Source: Botrytis cinerea B05.10
Taxonomy: Eukaryota > Ascomycota > Leotiomycetes > Helotiales > Sclerotiniaceae
DNA: 64,000 bases
Direction of reading: 5' to 3'
Assembly (NCBI RefSeq): GCF_000143535.2
Contig: NC_037318.1
Span: 1,364,001 to 1,428,000 of the forward strand
Under the pieces are notes generated by a model. The model saw only the letters and a program-made list of their open reading frames with translations, had not been told where the DNA came from and made no database searches. Each line of letters begins with the position of its first letter. Position 1 is the first letter of the stretch. A program made the translations under genes and the position numbers. Shown piece after piece: positions 44,473 to 57,055 of the stretch.

Positions 44473-47400
44473 AATTATCTGTCTTTGATGTCTTTTCCGG
44501 TCTACAATCAACAAATTCGACTTCAAACTGATAATTCAAGTAGTATTGGAACAATCGGTAAGATAAAATGCGATTCGAGGCTGATAAAGCTCGGACCATC
44601 TTTCATGGGGCTTCATCAGCCTTGTCTATGATATCACATGGGATCTAGATGCCTTTTCCTGTACGTAGTGAGATACTCAACAGCAAACCCCAAACTTCAT
44701 CTCCTCTTAGATCACACGGGATTGTGGCATATATGGTACTTTTCAGATGCCTACAGGACTATAATCGAGACAAACTGGTATACTACATCATGTTATTTAA
44801 ACCCTATAAGGAGAGTGGACACATGAGCAAGCCATGATCAGATACTCCTTCGGATCATTTCTATCACGTTGACCTCTGAGTTCCCGAACTGACAGATAAT
44901 TGCAGATTCTCTCAGGTTGAAAGCTCCGTGGTATGCTTCTCAGCTTCTTCTTCTTATTGGGGAGAGGGATGGTAAATTCTGGTACGAAGGCTAATTGACA
45001 GAAAGTTCTCAGCTATACCCTTCATCTCCAGAGCCAGAGTCAGCCCCAGAACCAGACTGCTTCTTGGTTCCAAGATATCAATCTCATTGCCTGTTGTTCT
45101 CAGTATACATATGCCTGGACCATTTCTTTTTACAAACAATATAGACCATCATCTTTACCTAGTTCAAAATTGGAGCTCTAAGCCTGCTGTCGGAATAGTT
45201 GTTCAAAGTCCAAACACGAGAGTTAGCCATACTCACTTCTGTAGTTTTGTCTATGGAAAGCCATCATTTCACATATGAGAATTGTTACTGTCTAAAAAAC
45301 GAGTCAATGTCCTATCACAATTTTTTCCGCTTCGTTCAAAATCGTCTTGTTTTGGACCAGAGTGGGTCCTTTTCAAGCATCAAAGTTTAAGAAATATCGG
45401 CATCTACAACAGTTCGTTGGAGGTGTGGGCTTGCTAGTACCCCGAAATAGAACCATCTTTTGTTGTTGGGTTGAGATGTTTATCACAGGATGTAGCCTCG
45501 AAAAGTTGTTGATGCATAGTATTGCTGTTACATGACAGCACATGTTCATTAATTAAACGAGTGAGTTGAGTGTCTTTTTGAGCGGATAGTAGAGTTAATA
45601 ACTGGCAAGTGAACAGGCGGTGACTGTGAATGCTGTTTCTCGTGTAGGTATAGATGTGGGAACCGCAAAATGTATGTGCCACCATGACTATCCTCCTACA
45701 GATCATGAAAATGGTGATGACACGCTGCTACCCACTTTAACTTTCACTTGCAGACACCCTTTCAGTCGCTACAGTCTCCACTACAGAAATGCGATTATAA
45801 TATCTCCTAGGCAGCTCGTCCTGCACATTCTGGGAGAATCGGTTTGACTAGGATATACAAAGGCCAGAAGAGATGAGCCCAGAGAGATCCAACTCAAGCA
45901 TGTCATTTAGTAACCCTTTCTTCGACCAAATTATCACTCTCAGAATTGTAATTGAGAGTCCAAAAGAAGGCTGCTTGGGTTGTTAAGATCACGACTATTT
46001 ACCGGGGAAAATCTATGCACGAAACACGTAGGTACTGGTAACATTTCATCGTCAACATCAAACGCCCACCTGCATCAGCATACGTGTAAATTATCTGCAT
46101 GCTCCGGAAACATTTTAAACTCAAGCCGTGATTTGTGGTCTGCAGATCCCAATACTCACGCCGATCCGTAATGGAGATAGAGGGGCCATTAAATCAATAT
46201 GAAGGGAATGTTGGGGACGAGAGGGGAAAGATGGTTTGAAGATCTAGAAAGGGAAAGAGTCTCTTCGCTCGATCAAGGAGTTGGAGCGTGTCTGCATTGA
46301 GAAAGAAGAACGAGAGAGAGTTTAATTACCAGTTCCACACAGCACGCTTGCATATATCTGATACAGGAAAGGCTGGCCCTTTGTAGTGTATCTCGAACAG
46401 GTCTTATTCTGAAGCGTCAAGATTGACAGCTTGAATCTAGAATTCTCAGAGACGCGCACTTTATCCTCGGGCATACTCATGAGCTTAACTAACAAAGCTT
46501 GATATAGTGCAATGTCGATTGCGCCGTTTCAATTTACATTGTCACCCCTCTCCGGAATATTTTATTTCTAGGGAGCAGATGACCTATACCGAATTTCTTT
46601 CTTATCTAGTTACTTTTAGTCTTCCCTCTTATGACCCTAGTCGTTGTATCAGTTGTTGTGAATAATGCTCAGCATAATGCTTATGTAGTTTTACACTTTG
46701 AGCGACTGCCGTGCTTAACACGTTTGTTCCATTGCAGGTCATCGTGGTCATCTTCAACGCTGAACACATCTCGCGTCATCTTTGGTCTGGATTGACTGTC
46801 ACTTGCTCCTTTTATATTTTCGACCCCACTGAATGAAATCATGCAGCTTAGAACAGAACTCGTCAAAAATCGGTTCACTAAATAAGCGTTCTGGCTTGTG
46901 TTTGAATTTGGATCTTACAGCTTCATAAAGTACACTCAGTCAAAAACCGCAATGGACCTTGAGCACTGTACCAGATTTGCTCGTTGCCAACCTTTTAAAT
47001 ACTCCATCAGTGAATCAAGCAATAAATTTTTGAAGTACTGCTGCTTTGACATCCTAGACATGTTATGTATGAAGCTAGGGGTACCTGCGTCGATTTCATG
47101 ATCATAAGTAGCGAATCTCAAAAATTACTTCCTGTGGCTCCCAACAGATTTGATCAACTATATGAAGCCGTCTATATCCGATATTCTTCTATATCCGATA
47201 TCAATTGGTATCATTTGCTATCATGTATTTTTGATTCGTTGACGTAAATACTTTCCGTCGCCCGAAGAGCCAAGATTTTCTTGTCGTATTACTACTCGAT
47301 GACAAAACACACGATGGTAAACCTCGGCAGAATCTTTTCTCCTAGTGACGGGATAAGATTGTGAATATAACCTTTTGATACCTATAGACGGTATAGTACT

Positions 47401-48036
47401 ATTCTAGCAATTTAAATAATGTCGAAGTGAATTAATTGATTGTTAAATGTGACTACTCTGTTTCGCAGCAAGATTGAAGGGAGTCATCACATCAAGATCG
47501 CCTAACAAGATCTTACTTACATGGCAATCACCTAGTGAGCCGACTTTCTGAGCTGTCCGCCACCATGGACAAGGTATTTTGCTTCATCACATAAATGTCA
47601 ACATGGGTGGCTCCGTGGTATCAGAATGATTCAGAAAGTAGGAAGATTCTCGAAGAGGAAGCATTGAAATTCACAAAATTGCAAAAATATGACGTATACC
47701 CTGGTCAACATTTACATAGAGTTCTGATTCGATCTCAATGCCCATTCATTCCCACATCATCTCCAATTATCGGGCAATCATAAAGCCCAAGAAAACAATT
47801 TTCCAGAAAACTTCCGGAGGTACCTTCCTAGTACATGCTTATGTCCTCCATTAAGCATACCGTATTCACCAACCAGGGAATCCGAGACATTTTTCCCAAA
47901 AAGCACATCGTCTCATCTCGGTAAAGGCTACCGCGATCTCCTTCGACAAATGCACATCCTCTGGGGCATTTCACTCGTCATTTGGGAATAATGTGGCTGG
48001 GGGAGATAGGTCTGGAAAAAGAAGCTTGGGTAGATT

Positions 48037-48309
48037 TCAGTACCCAGGACATGTCAAAACATCGTACGATGATTCACGGATAATATCTAGACTTAGAAAC
48101 TCGTTTATCATACTAGTACGTTGTGTTGCATCTGAAGGAGTGGAATCTTGGGGTATTAGGCGGGATTCGAGGGTGCTCGTGGGGGGGGTGGTATGATGTA
48201 TATTGCTATGGTTTTGTTTGGGCACATTGGAGGAAGTATTCGGGTGAGTTAAAGTGTCGGGGAAATTGTGGTATCTCGGGATGTTAATGGGCCACGATTG
48301 ACCCGACAT
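48037..48309 (-). CDS. Weak candidate small ORF (90 aa), unrecognised
   Basis: A minus-strand ATG in a good context (GCAAAAGATGTCG) opens 90 codons. The product is rich in Pro, Thr, Ser, Asn and His in its middle and has a more ordered acidic end (RTSMINEFLSLDIIRESS). There are no membrane spans and no known domain. The frame stays open about 80 codons further upstream, which weakens the case for this particular start. Confidence 0.2.
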   Translation of the reverse strand: MSGQSWPINIPRYHNFPDTLTHPNTSSNVPKQNHSNIHHTTPPTSTLESRLIPQDSTPSDATQRTSMINEFLSLDIIRESSYDVLTCPGY

Positions 48310-49589
48310 CTTTTGCTTTTTGCGATTTATTATTTGATAGCATATGTGAATTATAGGTAGCGACGAGGTATCCCGGATTATTGCCAGTGCATGATGGGAG
48401 CATGGGATGAAAAATGGAGCCAGGACCCAGATCGATTGCGAACTTAATTTTACCCGCAAAAACCAGGGTTGAGTATCTACGGAGTTTAGGAAATGGGTAG
48501 TATACCGGGCTCTCCTCTTTTGTCCCATGTCCATCGATTCATAATTCTTCACCGTTTTGCGTGCAGCACGCTTGTTGGCGAGTCAGTGCCCAGCGGTGCT
48601 GGCAGATCTTAGACCTCTGTGCGGGTTCTGAAACATATATCGCCAGTACGACAGGTAAACGTCCGTTAGATACCAGTAGTGTGGTGGGTTCTAATAGCGG
48701 TGACCGGATTCACGTTAAAAATATTTGCAGAGGTAGTTGCCGTCACTAAAGCGAGATGCTAGTTAGTATCTTAATTCTCCCCAATATACCATAAACAAAT
48801 TTCCGCAAGTACAAGTCGATACTACGTATTAATGAATAAGATCCATCTTAATGCTCCATTCAGCAGTACCTGAACATCAATTAATATCGACACATTATTC
48901 CAAGAAGAAAATAAATCTAATCCCCGAAGCTTATCCCTCACCCATTAAAAAATTCCACGTGGTGAAATTAGTGTTTCCGTTCTTCTCCCGCAATGCTTGC
49001 AAACACGTCGAATTGTTTTGGGAACTACTTCCTGGACTTTTAATCTATGTTGATATTTGATATCATCAAAGAGGAATACAACAATAAAGTTTGGGCATGT
49101 ACTCCGTGCGTGTATTGATCAATTCAGACACGTTGTAGGGCTTAGATGAGTGTCAATGTGCTTGGCGGGTGGTTTGACCCCTTATATCCCCACCTATAGT
49201 ACCTTTCCAATAACGTCTAAAGTACCTAGGTCTCAATATATTAAGCATTTTATACGATTTATCAACAGCAATTGGCATTATCGAAGGATTAAACATCTTC
49301 TAGAGTACAGAAGATGGAATCAATAAATATGTTGCGTGGCCTGTCAAATCTCCGATGGATGTCAATATTGAAGAAAGTTCCAATGCATTCCTCTTCTGGG
49401 GCAAAGAGATTTGGATCATGCTGGAACCGGGAATGAATCATGAATTGGGCTATATCTGAGAGCTATTATTGCCGATGCAGAGACACGGTTCCTGTATTTG
49501 GGTATGAGACCAGAGATGAAGATTACGGGGTGTCGATGGAGAATCTTAAACGTCGATTATCAGTGCCAATGTGTGGATAAGCAGCATGG

Positions 49590-49622
49590 CTTGACACGAC
49601 CTTGACATGACCTTGACACGAC
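49590..49622. repeat. Tandem repeat, 11-bp unit CTTGACACGAC, 3 copies
   Basis: Three copies of CTTGACACGAC, the middle one with a C-to-T change (CTTGACATGAC). Confidence 0.9.
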
Positions 49623-51715
49623 CTCAGTGGGGACAGTTCGCGAAGGTTAGCTTGTCTATGGCTCGAAGCGATGTGTCTGAGGGATAGGATTTGCAATGGC
49701 ACACGCTTGTCCTGACTCTTCAGTAGTAAAACCCCGACAGGTATACAGGGCTTGTGGCAAGGGATCAGGAGGATAGGAGTTAAAAGTAAATCAAAGTGTA
49801 ATGCGAAAGTGGATCGCGGGGAGTTCCTTGAATTGAGAGGGTTGGCAGTGGATTCAGGCCGTTGGTGATGAAGTTTAGTTGTGTGTGACGGTTTGGCATC
49901 TCGCTGTAGTGTGTTTGTAGCGTCTGAGGACCTTGGGACGGGAGGGACAGCCCTTGTTGGTGTAAGTCTTTTTCCTTGTGGTAAAGCTTTTGAGACGACT
50001 CGCGAGTAAGTGGTATTGAGTCCCCGGAAACGGCGGGAATTTCTGAATTTTGAAAATACTCTGTTGTATACCCTCGCCTGTATACTTCCTGCATTGTGGA
50101 GCGAATACGCAAACTGGAGCAAATGCTACGCTAAGCTCCTGATCTGGAATTTTCAAGCCCACAGGTAAGTATCTGCTATTGGCAAATCCTTATATGCACT
50201 GTTCGGGGTTTAGATTTCGTCACTCCCAAGTTGTTAATCACACACACTGTAAAATAGAGTTAATATCCAAGTCAGGCTTGTAGCTCGGCTGTTCACTCAA
50301 GTGACCAAAGTTAGAACTTGATTTGCTTCCCAGGTTCCCCTCACATGCGCCGAAACTCTTTTAACGCACTATTGAACTTTGACATGTACGGCCAAGGACT
50401 AATGTCAATCTTTGAAGCAGAAATCCTCTAAATCGTAGATCATCGTCTAGAGTACGTATCTTTCATTATTATTAGTGTTAACTTACTCTTCCCGCGAAGT
50501 CCCCGGTCGCAGATAACTCGAAGATGCAACGGCTCTTAATGCACAATGACCAGTCTGACATTCGGACAGTGTATAACTTTACTAGAAATGTTTCTCTAAC
50601 ATCATACATCACCATTATAGTTGTTAGTTAGAAATAGAAAGGGAGAAGCAGGCACCGTGGCAAGAAAATCACTGAGAAGTGGGTAAATGATTTCCGCAAC
50701 GGCGCAAGTCGATTGCCAGTGATGGCCATAGCCACCGTTGATAGTGGGTGGACGGTCCTAGGATGCAGTAGATCGGATCTTCTTGCACTTTGGGTCATTG
50801 AGGTCTACTGTGGATAGAAGTCTAGGTCAAATAACATAGTAAGTTCTAACGTTTTTTGCAAAGGTGGAAAGAGTGGAGAGAAAGTGGAGAGTAGTGCTCC
50901 TTTTTCTTTTTATTATTTGATTTTTTTTCTCATGTAGAGAGGATGGGCAGTGGATCTGATGGAAGCTCCTTTGGAGAAAGCTGCGATAGACTTGAACGCC
51001 AGACGTTGCGTATAGGATGTATGATATTATCCTGTAGAAAGTTGAATTTTGAAAGTCTTGTAATGTAGCTATGGTTAAAACAGATTTGTAGATCCGGAGA
51101 TCAAGACGCGAGGTAATGGCAGTCTGTAAAATTTTCCATGACAGACAAAGTAGAAGCGGCAGACTTCAATTTTGAAATCATACCGGACCCGAATGAACAA
51201 ACATTCGACTAAACGTGAAAGTCTGGATAACACTGGATGTTCAAGATAAAAGAGAGATGTTTATTTGTTCTTTTCGGGTAATGCTTTTGAATTGATTCCA
51301 TTACTTTTACACTATCATCTATCTACTCTCTAGAGAACGTTGATGTATTTGCAATCATCTCTTTATGATATTCTCCGCCATCCTATTCCTTTCTTTTTCC
51401 AGAGCACTCTTGAGACCTTGCGGTCTCTTCGTCTCAACCTTGTCTCTACATTGAAACCCGTTCTCTCGTAACCTCAGAGGAACTAATAGCCATTAACGCC
51501 CATGTAAATGCGGACCGCAGATATTATCCAGCCTCCAGTATTTCTAAACGCCTTTCATAAAGATACAAATCCTCCAATAATAAGAAACATAGACCAAAAG
51601 GGCGGGTATCGTGATTAAGGAAAGCCATCCCACACAATACCCAGTTAGTTATACATTATAGACAAATGAAAGAAAGAATCATCTGCAATCGCCGCTCGAT
51701 CCCTTTAGATAGCAC

Positions 51716-52865
51716 TCAGACCATTGAAGCGCTTTCAAAACTGTGACAACCTCGCTCGTGTCTCTTCATGTTGCTCCTAACGCTGAAGGCTTTCCCACAG
51801 TTTTGATGTGGACACTTGAAGGGTTTCTCGCCGGTATGTGAGTGGCTGTGGATTCGGAGACTCGATGGTCTCGAAAAAGCTTTGTTACAAGTCTGACAGA
51901 TGTATCTATCTTGTGACTGAGGAAATGAGGCTGCTGAGGAAGGAGAGATATAGTGATGATGTTGCCATGGATTAGCACCGGATGATGGAGTCAGAGTCAC
52001 AGACACTGGCATCATTGGCGGAGGAAATTGCTGCAGAGGAGTTAGCTACACTATTTTTCACATCTCAATTATAATGAAAAAAGAAACATACCTGTGGAAG
52101 TGGTCTTTGATAGTATAGTGAAGAAACTTGGGGAGATTGTGTTTGTATCGGGCTTGGATAGTAAGAGCTCAAAGACTGGGCGCCAGGAGACATAGTGTAG
52201 GATCCGTTGAACGGAGAATGGCCATATTGCATTGAAGACACTGGCATTGAAACTCTTCGAGTAACAGTTTGGACTGGCTGGCGTTGTGCATGAGGCTCCA
52301 TATTGTTGATGGCCGAGACTTGAGAAGGATTAAAGTAATAATTTGGCGCAGAAACTACTGAATATGATGAAGTAGATGCTTGAGACGGCGATTGTCTGCC
52401 GTCGAATCCACCGTCAGATTGCATTGGGGGTGTAGGTGGAAGAGCACCTCGAGAGCTCATTGATGAGGAAGGACCGTACTGATGTCCAGACTCTGGTCTA
52501 TAATCTTCCTTGAAAGCTGCTGAGGGACAAAATCAATTATTTGAAACACAGGAGAAGATCTGAAAGCACTGACCTTGTTGTGGCGATGACTGTTGCTGAG
52601 CCTGCTCTGTTGGACTCGATCCATCGGCCAAACCCAACAGACTTGAAATAGATGGTAGGGAACACTTTGAAGTTTCGTCTACGGGTGGTGAGGGTGGTGG
52701 TTGAGGTGCGTTAACGTATGTGTAGGAAGAGTGTTGAGCCATAGGATGGACTGTATAAGGGTTTGAAACCAACGATGAGGCCATTGCTTCTGGTGTGTTA
52801 TTATAGTGAGAAAAATGTTGTTGTTGATGATTTCTTCGCTCGTGGACAAGACTAGAGAGATTCAT
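51716..52865 (-). CDS. C2H2 zinc-finger transcription factor
   Basis: Three exons, 52865-52574, 52519-52092 and 52030-51716 (introns 54 and 61 nt), give 344 aa. The first 270 residues are disordered and rich in Ser, Gln, Pro and Tyr, with a SLPSISSLLGLADG motif near residue 70 typical of fungal regulators. Two C2H2 fingers lie at the C-terminus: YICQTCNKAFSRPSSLRIHS (Cys285, Cys288, His301, His305) and FKCPHQNCGKAFSVRSNMKR (Cys313, Cys318, His331, with Cys335 or His336 as last ligand), joined by the canonical HTGEKPF linker. This layout is shared by several ascomycete developmental regulators. The N. crassa SAH-1 and B. cinerea LTF2 conidiation factors come to mind, but I cannot confirm orthology. 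It stands alone in about 18 kb of DNA, which suggests extensive regulatory sequence. Confidence 0.87.
52516..52521 (-). promoter_or_regulatory. NAGNAG tandem splice acceptor in C2H2 gene
   Basis: On the minus strand intron 1 ends CTCAGCAG, so splicing after either AG keeps the frame and adds or omits one Ala. The CDS model uses the upstream AG (exon 2 from 52519); the alternative starts exon 2 at 52516. Confidence 0.6.
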
Positions 52866-53014
52866 AACCCTATATGAAGCGGATCAAGATCGAAGATGTC
52901 TAACGCCGGATGTTGCAAAGTTCGAAAAGAAGTTGGTGAGTAGGTGAATGCGAGAGATCGATGTAAGTTAATTAGATGATTACTTTGATGACTTTCGTAT
53001 GTTTCACTGGGCCG

Positions 53015-53026
53015 GTGGTATATATG
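53015..53026 (-). promoter_or_regulatory. TATA-like element upstream of C2H2 gene
   Basis: On the minus strand a CATATATACC-type box lies about 155 nt upstream of the start codon, a plausible distance for a short leader. Confidence 0.4.
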
Positions 53027-53946
53027 AAGTGATTGAACCTATGCCTTTCAAGATACGCCTGCGAATACACGGCTTTTGAAGGACGAGAGGGATCGATAGA
53101 TATTTAATATCAGATCTCCCGAGGGCAATGGGTGTGGGCGATCAGCGCGAATCCACCAAAGAGATCCTGGTAGGATACCAGAGTAACACTTGCTGTCACA
53201 AATTGGGTGTGGGTCTACCTTCCGGGACTGTGACTTCAGATGCCCCAAACTTGGCACAAATAATAATACTCGATGGATGGGATGATCCGGACGACAGTCT
53301 GGCTTCATATTGGTCTACGGGATTTCGCCGCCTTTTGGTATTGCTCGACCGGTACTGCGTGCTCGATGTGGACGTGCAGGCACTGCAGTGGATGAATTTT
53401 CAGGATTGTCCAGGGTGGGTCCAGGGGGTCTCATGCCTGCAATGACCGTTACTTTCGTTATGCACCCGCAAGTGGAGGGGATTGGAGGGGATTGGCTAGG
53501 GTAAAGATGCTTGTTTAATGCAGACAGGCATGCCTCGGAGCATAACCCAATTTAGATGTCGTGGATCCTTCTTTCGACATAATTTTTCAGGTTTTGAAGG
53601 GTGACCCTGCCTGTCACTTCAACATGTTTGGGATTAGGTTTTTTTGGCAACTTGCTAAGAAAAAGATATGAGACGAGGTGACGCGCAAACGGTGATTCCA
53701 AGTTGGGATCTACTAGTATGAACCCTACTTTCAGTGCTCTATCGGCAAATTAGCATAGCAATGCTCTGTTGGAAATTGGAGATTTCTAAGCCTTGAAAAA
53801 TTAACATTAGAAGGGTTGACGATGAATTATAGTGGAGTTCCAGGGTATGATTTGAGCCTTCAAAGTTCTGACAGCTCTGGCTACAACGCACCCTCAAGAC
53901 ACCTAAGGCCTACCTGAGTATTGATGTGCAGATTTGTTTGTAAATG

Positions 53947-56900
53947 TGTACAGTGCCTACCCTCTGTGATATAGCATAGTACAGTATGGTTTTTTCTGGC
54001 AACTACCGTGGCAATAACTCGGGCAATGGATCAATTTCGTGTTTTGTATTTCCTTAGGTTATGCAGGTATAGTTGTATATGCATGCTAGCTTTCAAACTT
54101 TGCAATCTCCATCAACAAACTCTCGAAGTTCCCCAAGTCATCGGAAGGCACAATCATGACATATGGAAATTATGCCACTTATAACTCAAAAGAGTCTGTT
54201 CGCGGAGTTTGCTACAGTTGAAGGATCAAGTGAACCGCCGCTGGTGCACTGTTGATACTTTGACACAACCCGTCTTTCTTGGGACGAATAGGCGTTGCAA
54301 CTAACCACTCAAGATGCAAGTCAGTTTGGAGTAAATTGGACGAGTTCTGGAAAAGCGGCTTTCAGAGTATTCCCCTTGCTCTCTAGCACCCTTACATTTG
54401 TTCCAGCGATCGCCCACTGCTTGTCTCTGCCGGTGCTCGCTTGGAGGATGGAGGGGTCCGTGATAAAGGTTGGGATGATGATATGATACAGGGTTTCCCC
54501 TCCGCTCATTTGAATGGAGACGAGTCTAACATTTGATTGAATATCCATGATATCGTCAAAACCCTCTAAACAGCGAAGTTGCCTGTCGAGGCTTGAAGAA
54601 ATATAATGTTGTGGCCAGCGCAGTGAGATTATCTTTTGTTACACGACTTGACGAAGTGCCGGTAGAGGAATGATCTTAATGTTACGGAATTCTGGGGGTT
54701 ACCATCCCACTGTACAGTTCCTGCAATGCTGATGATATTCTCGAGGATATTCTGGCCATGGATGGCTTCCCGGCTTACGAATAGCGTTTCATCCCTGTGA
54801 TGAATGTCTATCAGTAATGGGGAACGTTGTTTCTTTATCCGCCGAGAGAGTGATCGTCACTATCACTTTAGACGTTGCAGGTCATATTATAATAATTCCT
54901 TCTTGAAAAACATGTTGAATGTAGATAAGAGGCGTCCAAATTTGAAGCTCTAATTCATAAAAACAAATTGTATGCTTTGGTAGGACCGGAGAAGAGTTTA
55001 GCACAGTTGCAGTATGATATGGTGACCATAAAATCTTTCAATGGCAAGACCAATTTGATTGATTGTTCATTAATTGAATGTGATGTGTTGTTCGTGTTCC
55101 ATCGGTAAGTTACTTTCTAATTTCATTTTAAAGGCCTTAAGCTATCATTTTATGATTTTGGAGACATTCTAGAATGTTACCCGTGCCGTCTGAAGCCCGT
55201 CTCGATTCTCTACCACCCTCTGTGGGACTTCAATGCTCCTGTCAATGAACGATAATCACTCTTTGCCCACACTTTTCCCACGCTTTTCCCACTACTACGG
55301 CCCGTGTTGACCATGTTTTTCTTTCTGTATTAGCATCTAACATGTGTAGTGCCGTTAGATCATGATCATCCCGGCGCAAGGGATACGGGATTTTGCTTGA
55401 CGAGAATGAGATGTGTTGACGGTTCCAATCTTGATTTAATCTTTTTAGGTAGGGATCCTTTTCGAGCAAATAAATCGAAAAATATATTAATTGACATAAA
55501 AGTGCTTTCGTATGAATATAAACAAATTTCGGTCTTGAAGCTTCATTGGGAATTAGATAAATGTATGTTTCAAGGAGCTGAATATCTTGGGCTGAATGGT
55601 CTAGGTTCATCAATCTAGGTACATATCTAGGTTCATGAGGATCATTGAGCATCCTAATCTTTTGGCCGCGATTCAAAAATTGGGTCAATTTAATGATTTA
55701 TTGATTCATGTAATTGACCATTATGCCAACAAATAATGAGTATATAGCGAGAGGCATTGCAATCCGTATGAATACTTTTATCTTGGGTTTTGGATACAAA
55801 ACAAAACTTCTGAGTGGTACGAATATCGTAAGAGGATGAAGGGGCTTCGCGAAAATCTTCCACTGGATATCATTCCACTACTGTACGCCGACTCACCGAG
55901 ATTCTGTGTCACTGTACAGTGCGCACTCACACTGTAACACCTTGTTTTTCGTCACCACATTTAACCCAGTCGTTACTTCATACCCTCGAAAGTCCATTCC
56001 TACCAATCTTTTAAGTTCTTACCCAGCAGCGCTACATCCCTAGGCACACTACCCAAACACGAGGCTCGATTGTATCCACAGCCAGCATATTGGGTTCAAT
56101 CGATTCGAATACCCCTGCCTTGCCATCATCTGTCCTGTTCCCCATTATTCTATCAGTAGACCAGTAGGGGTAGAGATGGAGCTAAAGCTGAAAAGCGCCG
56201 TGATGATCGCTCTTGCTTCGGATAATGCAGATCTTAGTACACACACCATCGGTGGAAGATTGGAAGTATCTTCGTATCTGACAAGCTGTATGGACCGTTA
56301 GAGACAAGACACAAAACACATGGAGAGCTTCTAAAGATTCTTCCATATCCAATTACTCAGCTGTAGTGTGACAGCATCTTCTTCGCTGTGCATCAATTTT
56401 CACAAGCACAACACTATTGAGGAACGCCGTATTAAGGTACTGGAAAGCAGAGAACAGCCATTGTTTATTTGTTGCTTCCCTATGTTTGTATGTTCGCCTA
56501 GAGAACACTGCTGCGCTAAAGTGCGACCATAACGCCGCGAAGCCCCTTCATTACCCCCTCCCGGAGAAGAAACCTGGAGTAGTCTAGCAACTGCGGAGGC
56601 TGGAAAATAGAAGCATACCGGTAGCCCGTCATACCAGTACAAAATGAATTCTAGTGAAATACGATCAATATGATCAATCAATTCGCACGATCGCGTATAC
56701 TATAGATAATTATCATTTGAAACTCGGTAAGTTCAAGGACGTTTGGCGTTTAATTTGACTACCTACTTGCAGTCAAACAGTCATAGAACATGATCAATTC
56801 TCCGTATCTCTAGGGATTTGCCATGTTTCGGATACTCATAAGCCCTTTTTGATATGCGGCAGATGATCTCCCGAGAAGGCGTTCTCGCTTCTACATCGAT

Positions 56901-57055
56901 GAGAATAGGCAAAATTTATAAAAGGTTGTCTCTTGAACGACAAGCGTGAACGGGCTGGAATGTGGAAAGTATGACGGAGAGGTGACTATCCGTCTCCTCG
57001 TGCCATAATAGCCAACAGCCATCTTTGTCGTATTGTGTACAGTAGAGTGTACAGT
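53947..57055. promoter_or_regulatory. Cluster of five TGTACAGT motifs, possible binding sites
   Basis: Exact TGTACAGT occurs at 53947-53954, 54711-54718, 55913-55920, 57036-57043 and 57048-57055. Two copies extend to near or full palindromes (ACTGTACAGT and CACTGTACAGTG), and the last two are 12 bp apart. No function is known to me; the clustering upstream of a lone regulator is the reason for listing it. Confidence 0.35.

Larger units (their letters stand above)
44473..51715. other. 7.2-kb gene-poor spacer between SPP1 and the C2H2 gene
   Basis: The left end should hold the SPP1 promoter, the right end the 3' flank of the zinc-finger gene. Between them there is no convincing gene. Frames are short and lack family signatures. 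An 11-bp tandem repeat lies at 49590-49622 and one small ORF with a good start context lies at 48037-48309. I saw no transposon ends or strong TpA bias that would mark a RIP-mutated repeat, but I could not quantify this. Confidence 0.55.

Noticed and set aside
47565..47783. Perfect CGCCACCATGG start context followed by a donor-like GTATTT
   Set aside because: Only three codons before the putative donor and no exon that continues in frame could be found.
49523..50122. 199-codon minus-strand frame
   Set aside because: Composition rich in Ser, Arg, Pro and Leu without domain, signal peptide or splice support; it overlaps two other frames of similar quality. It is likely chance.
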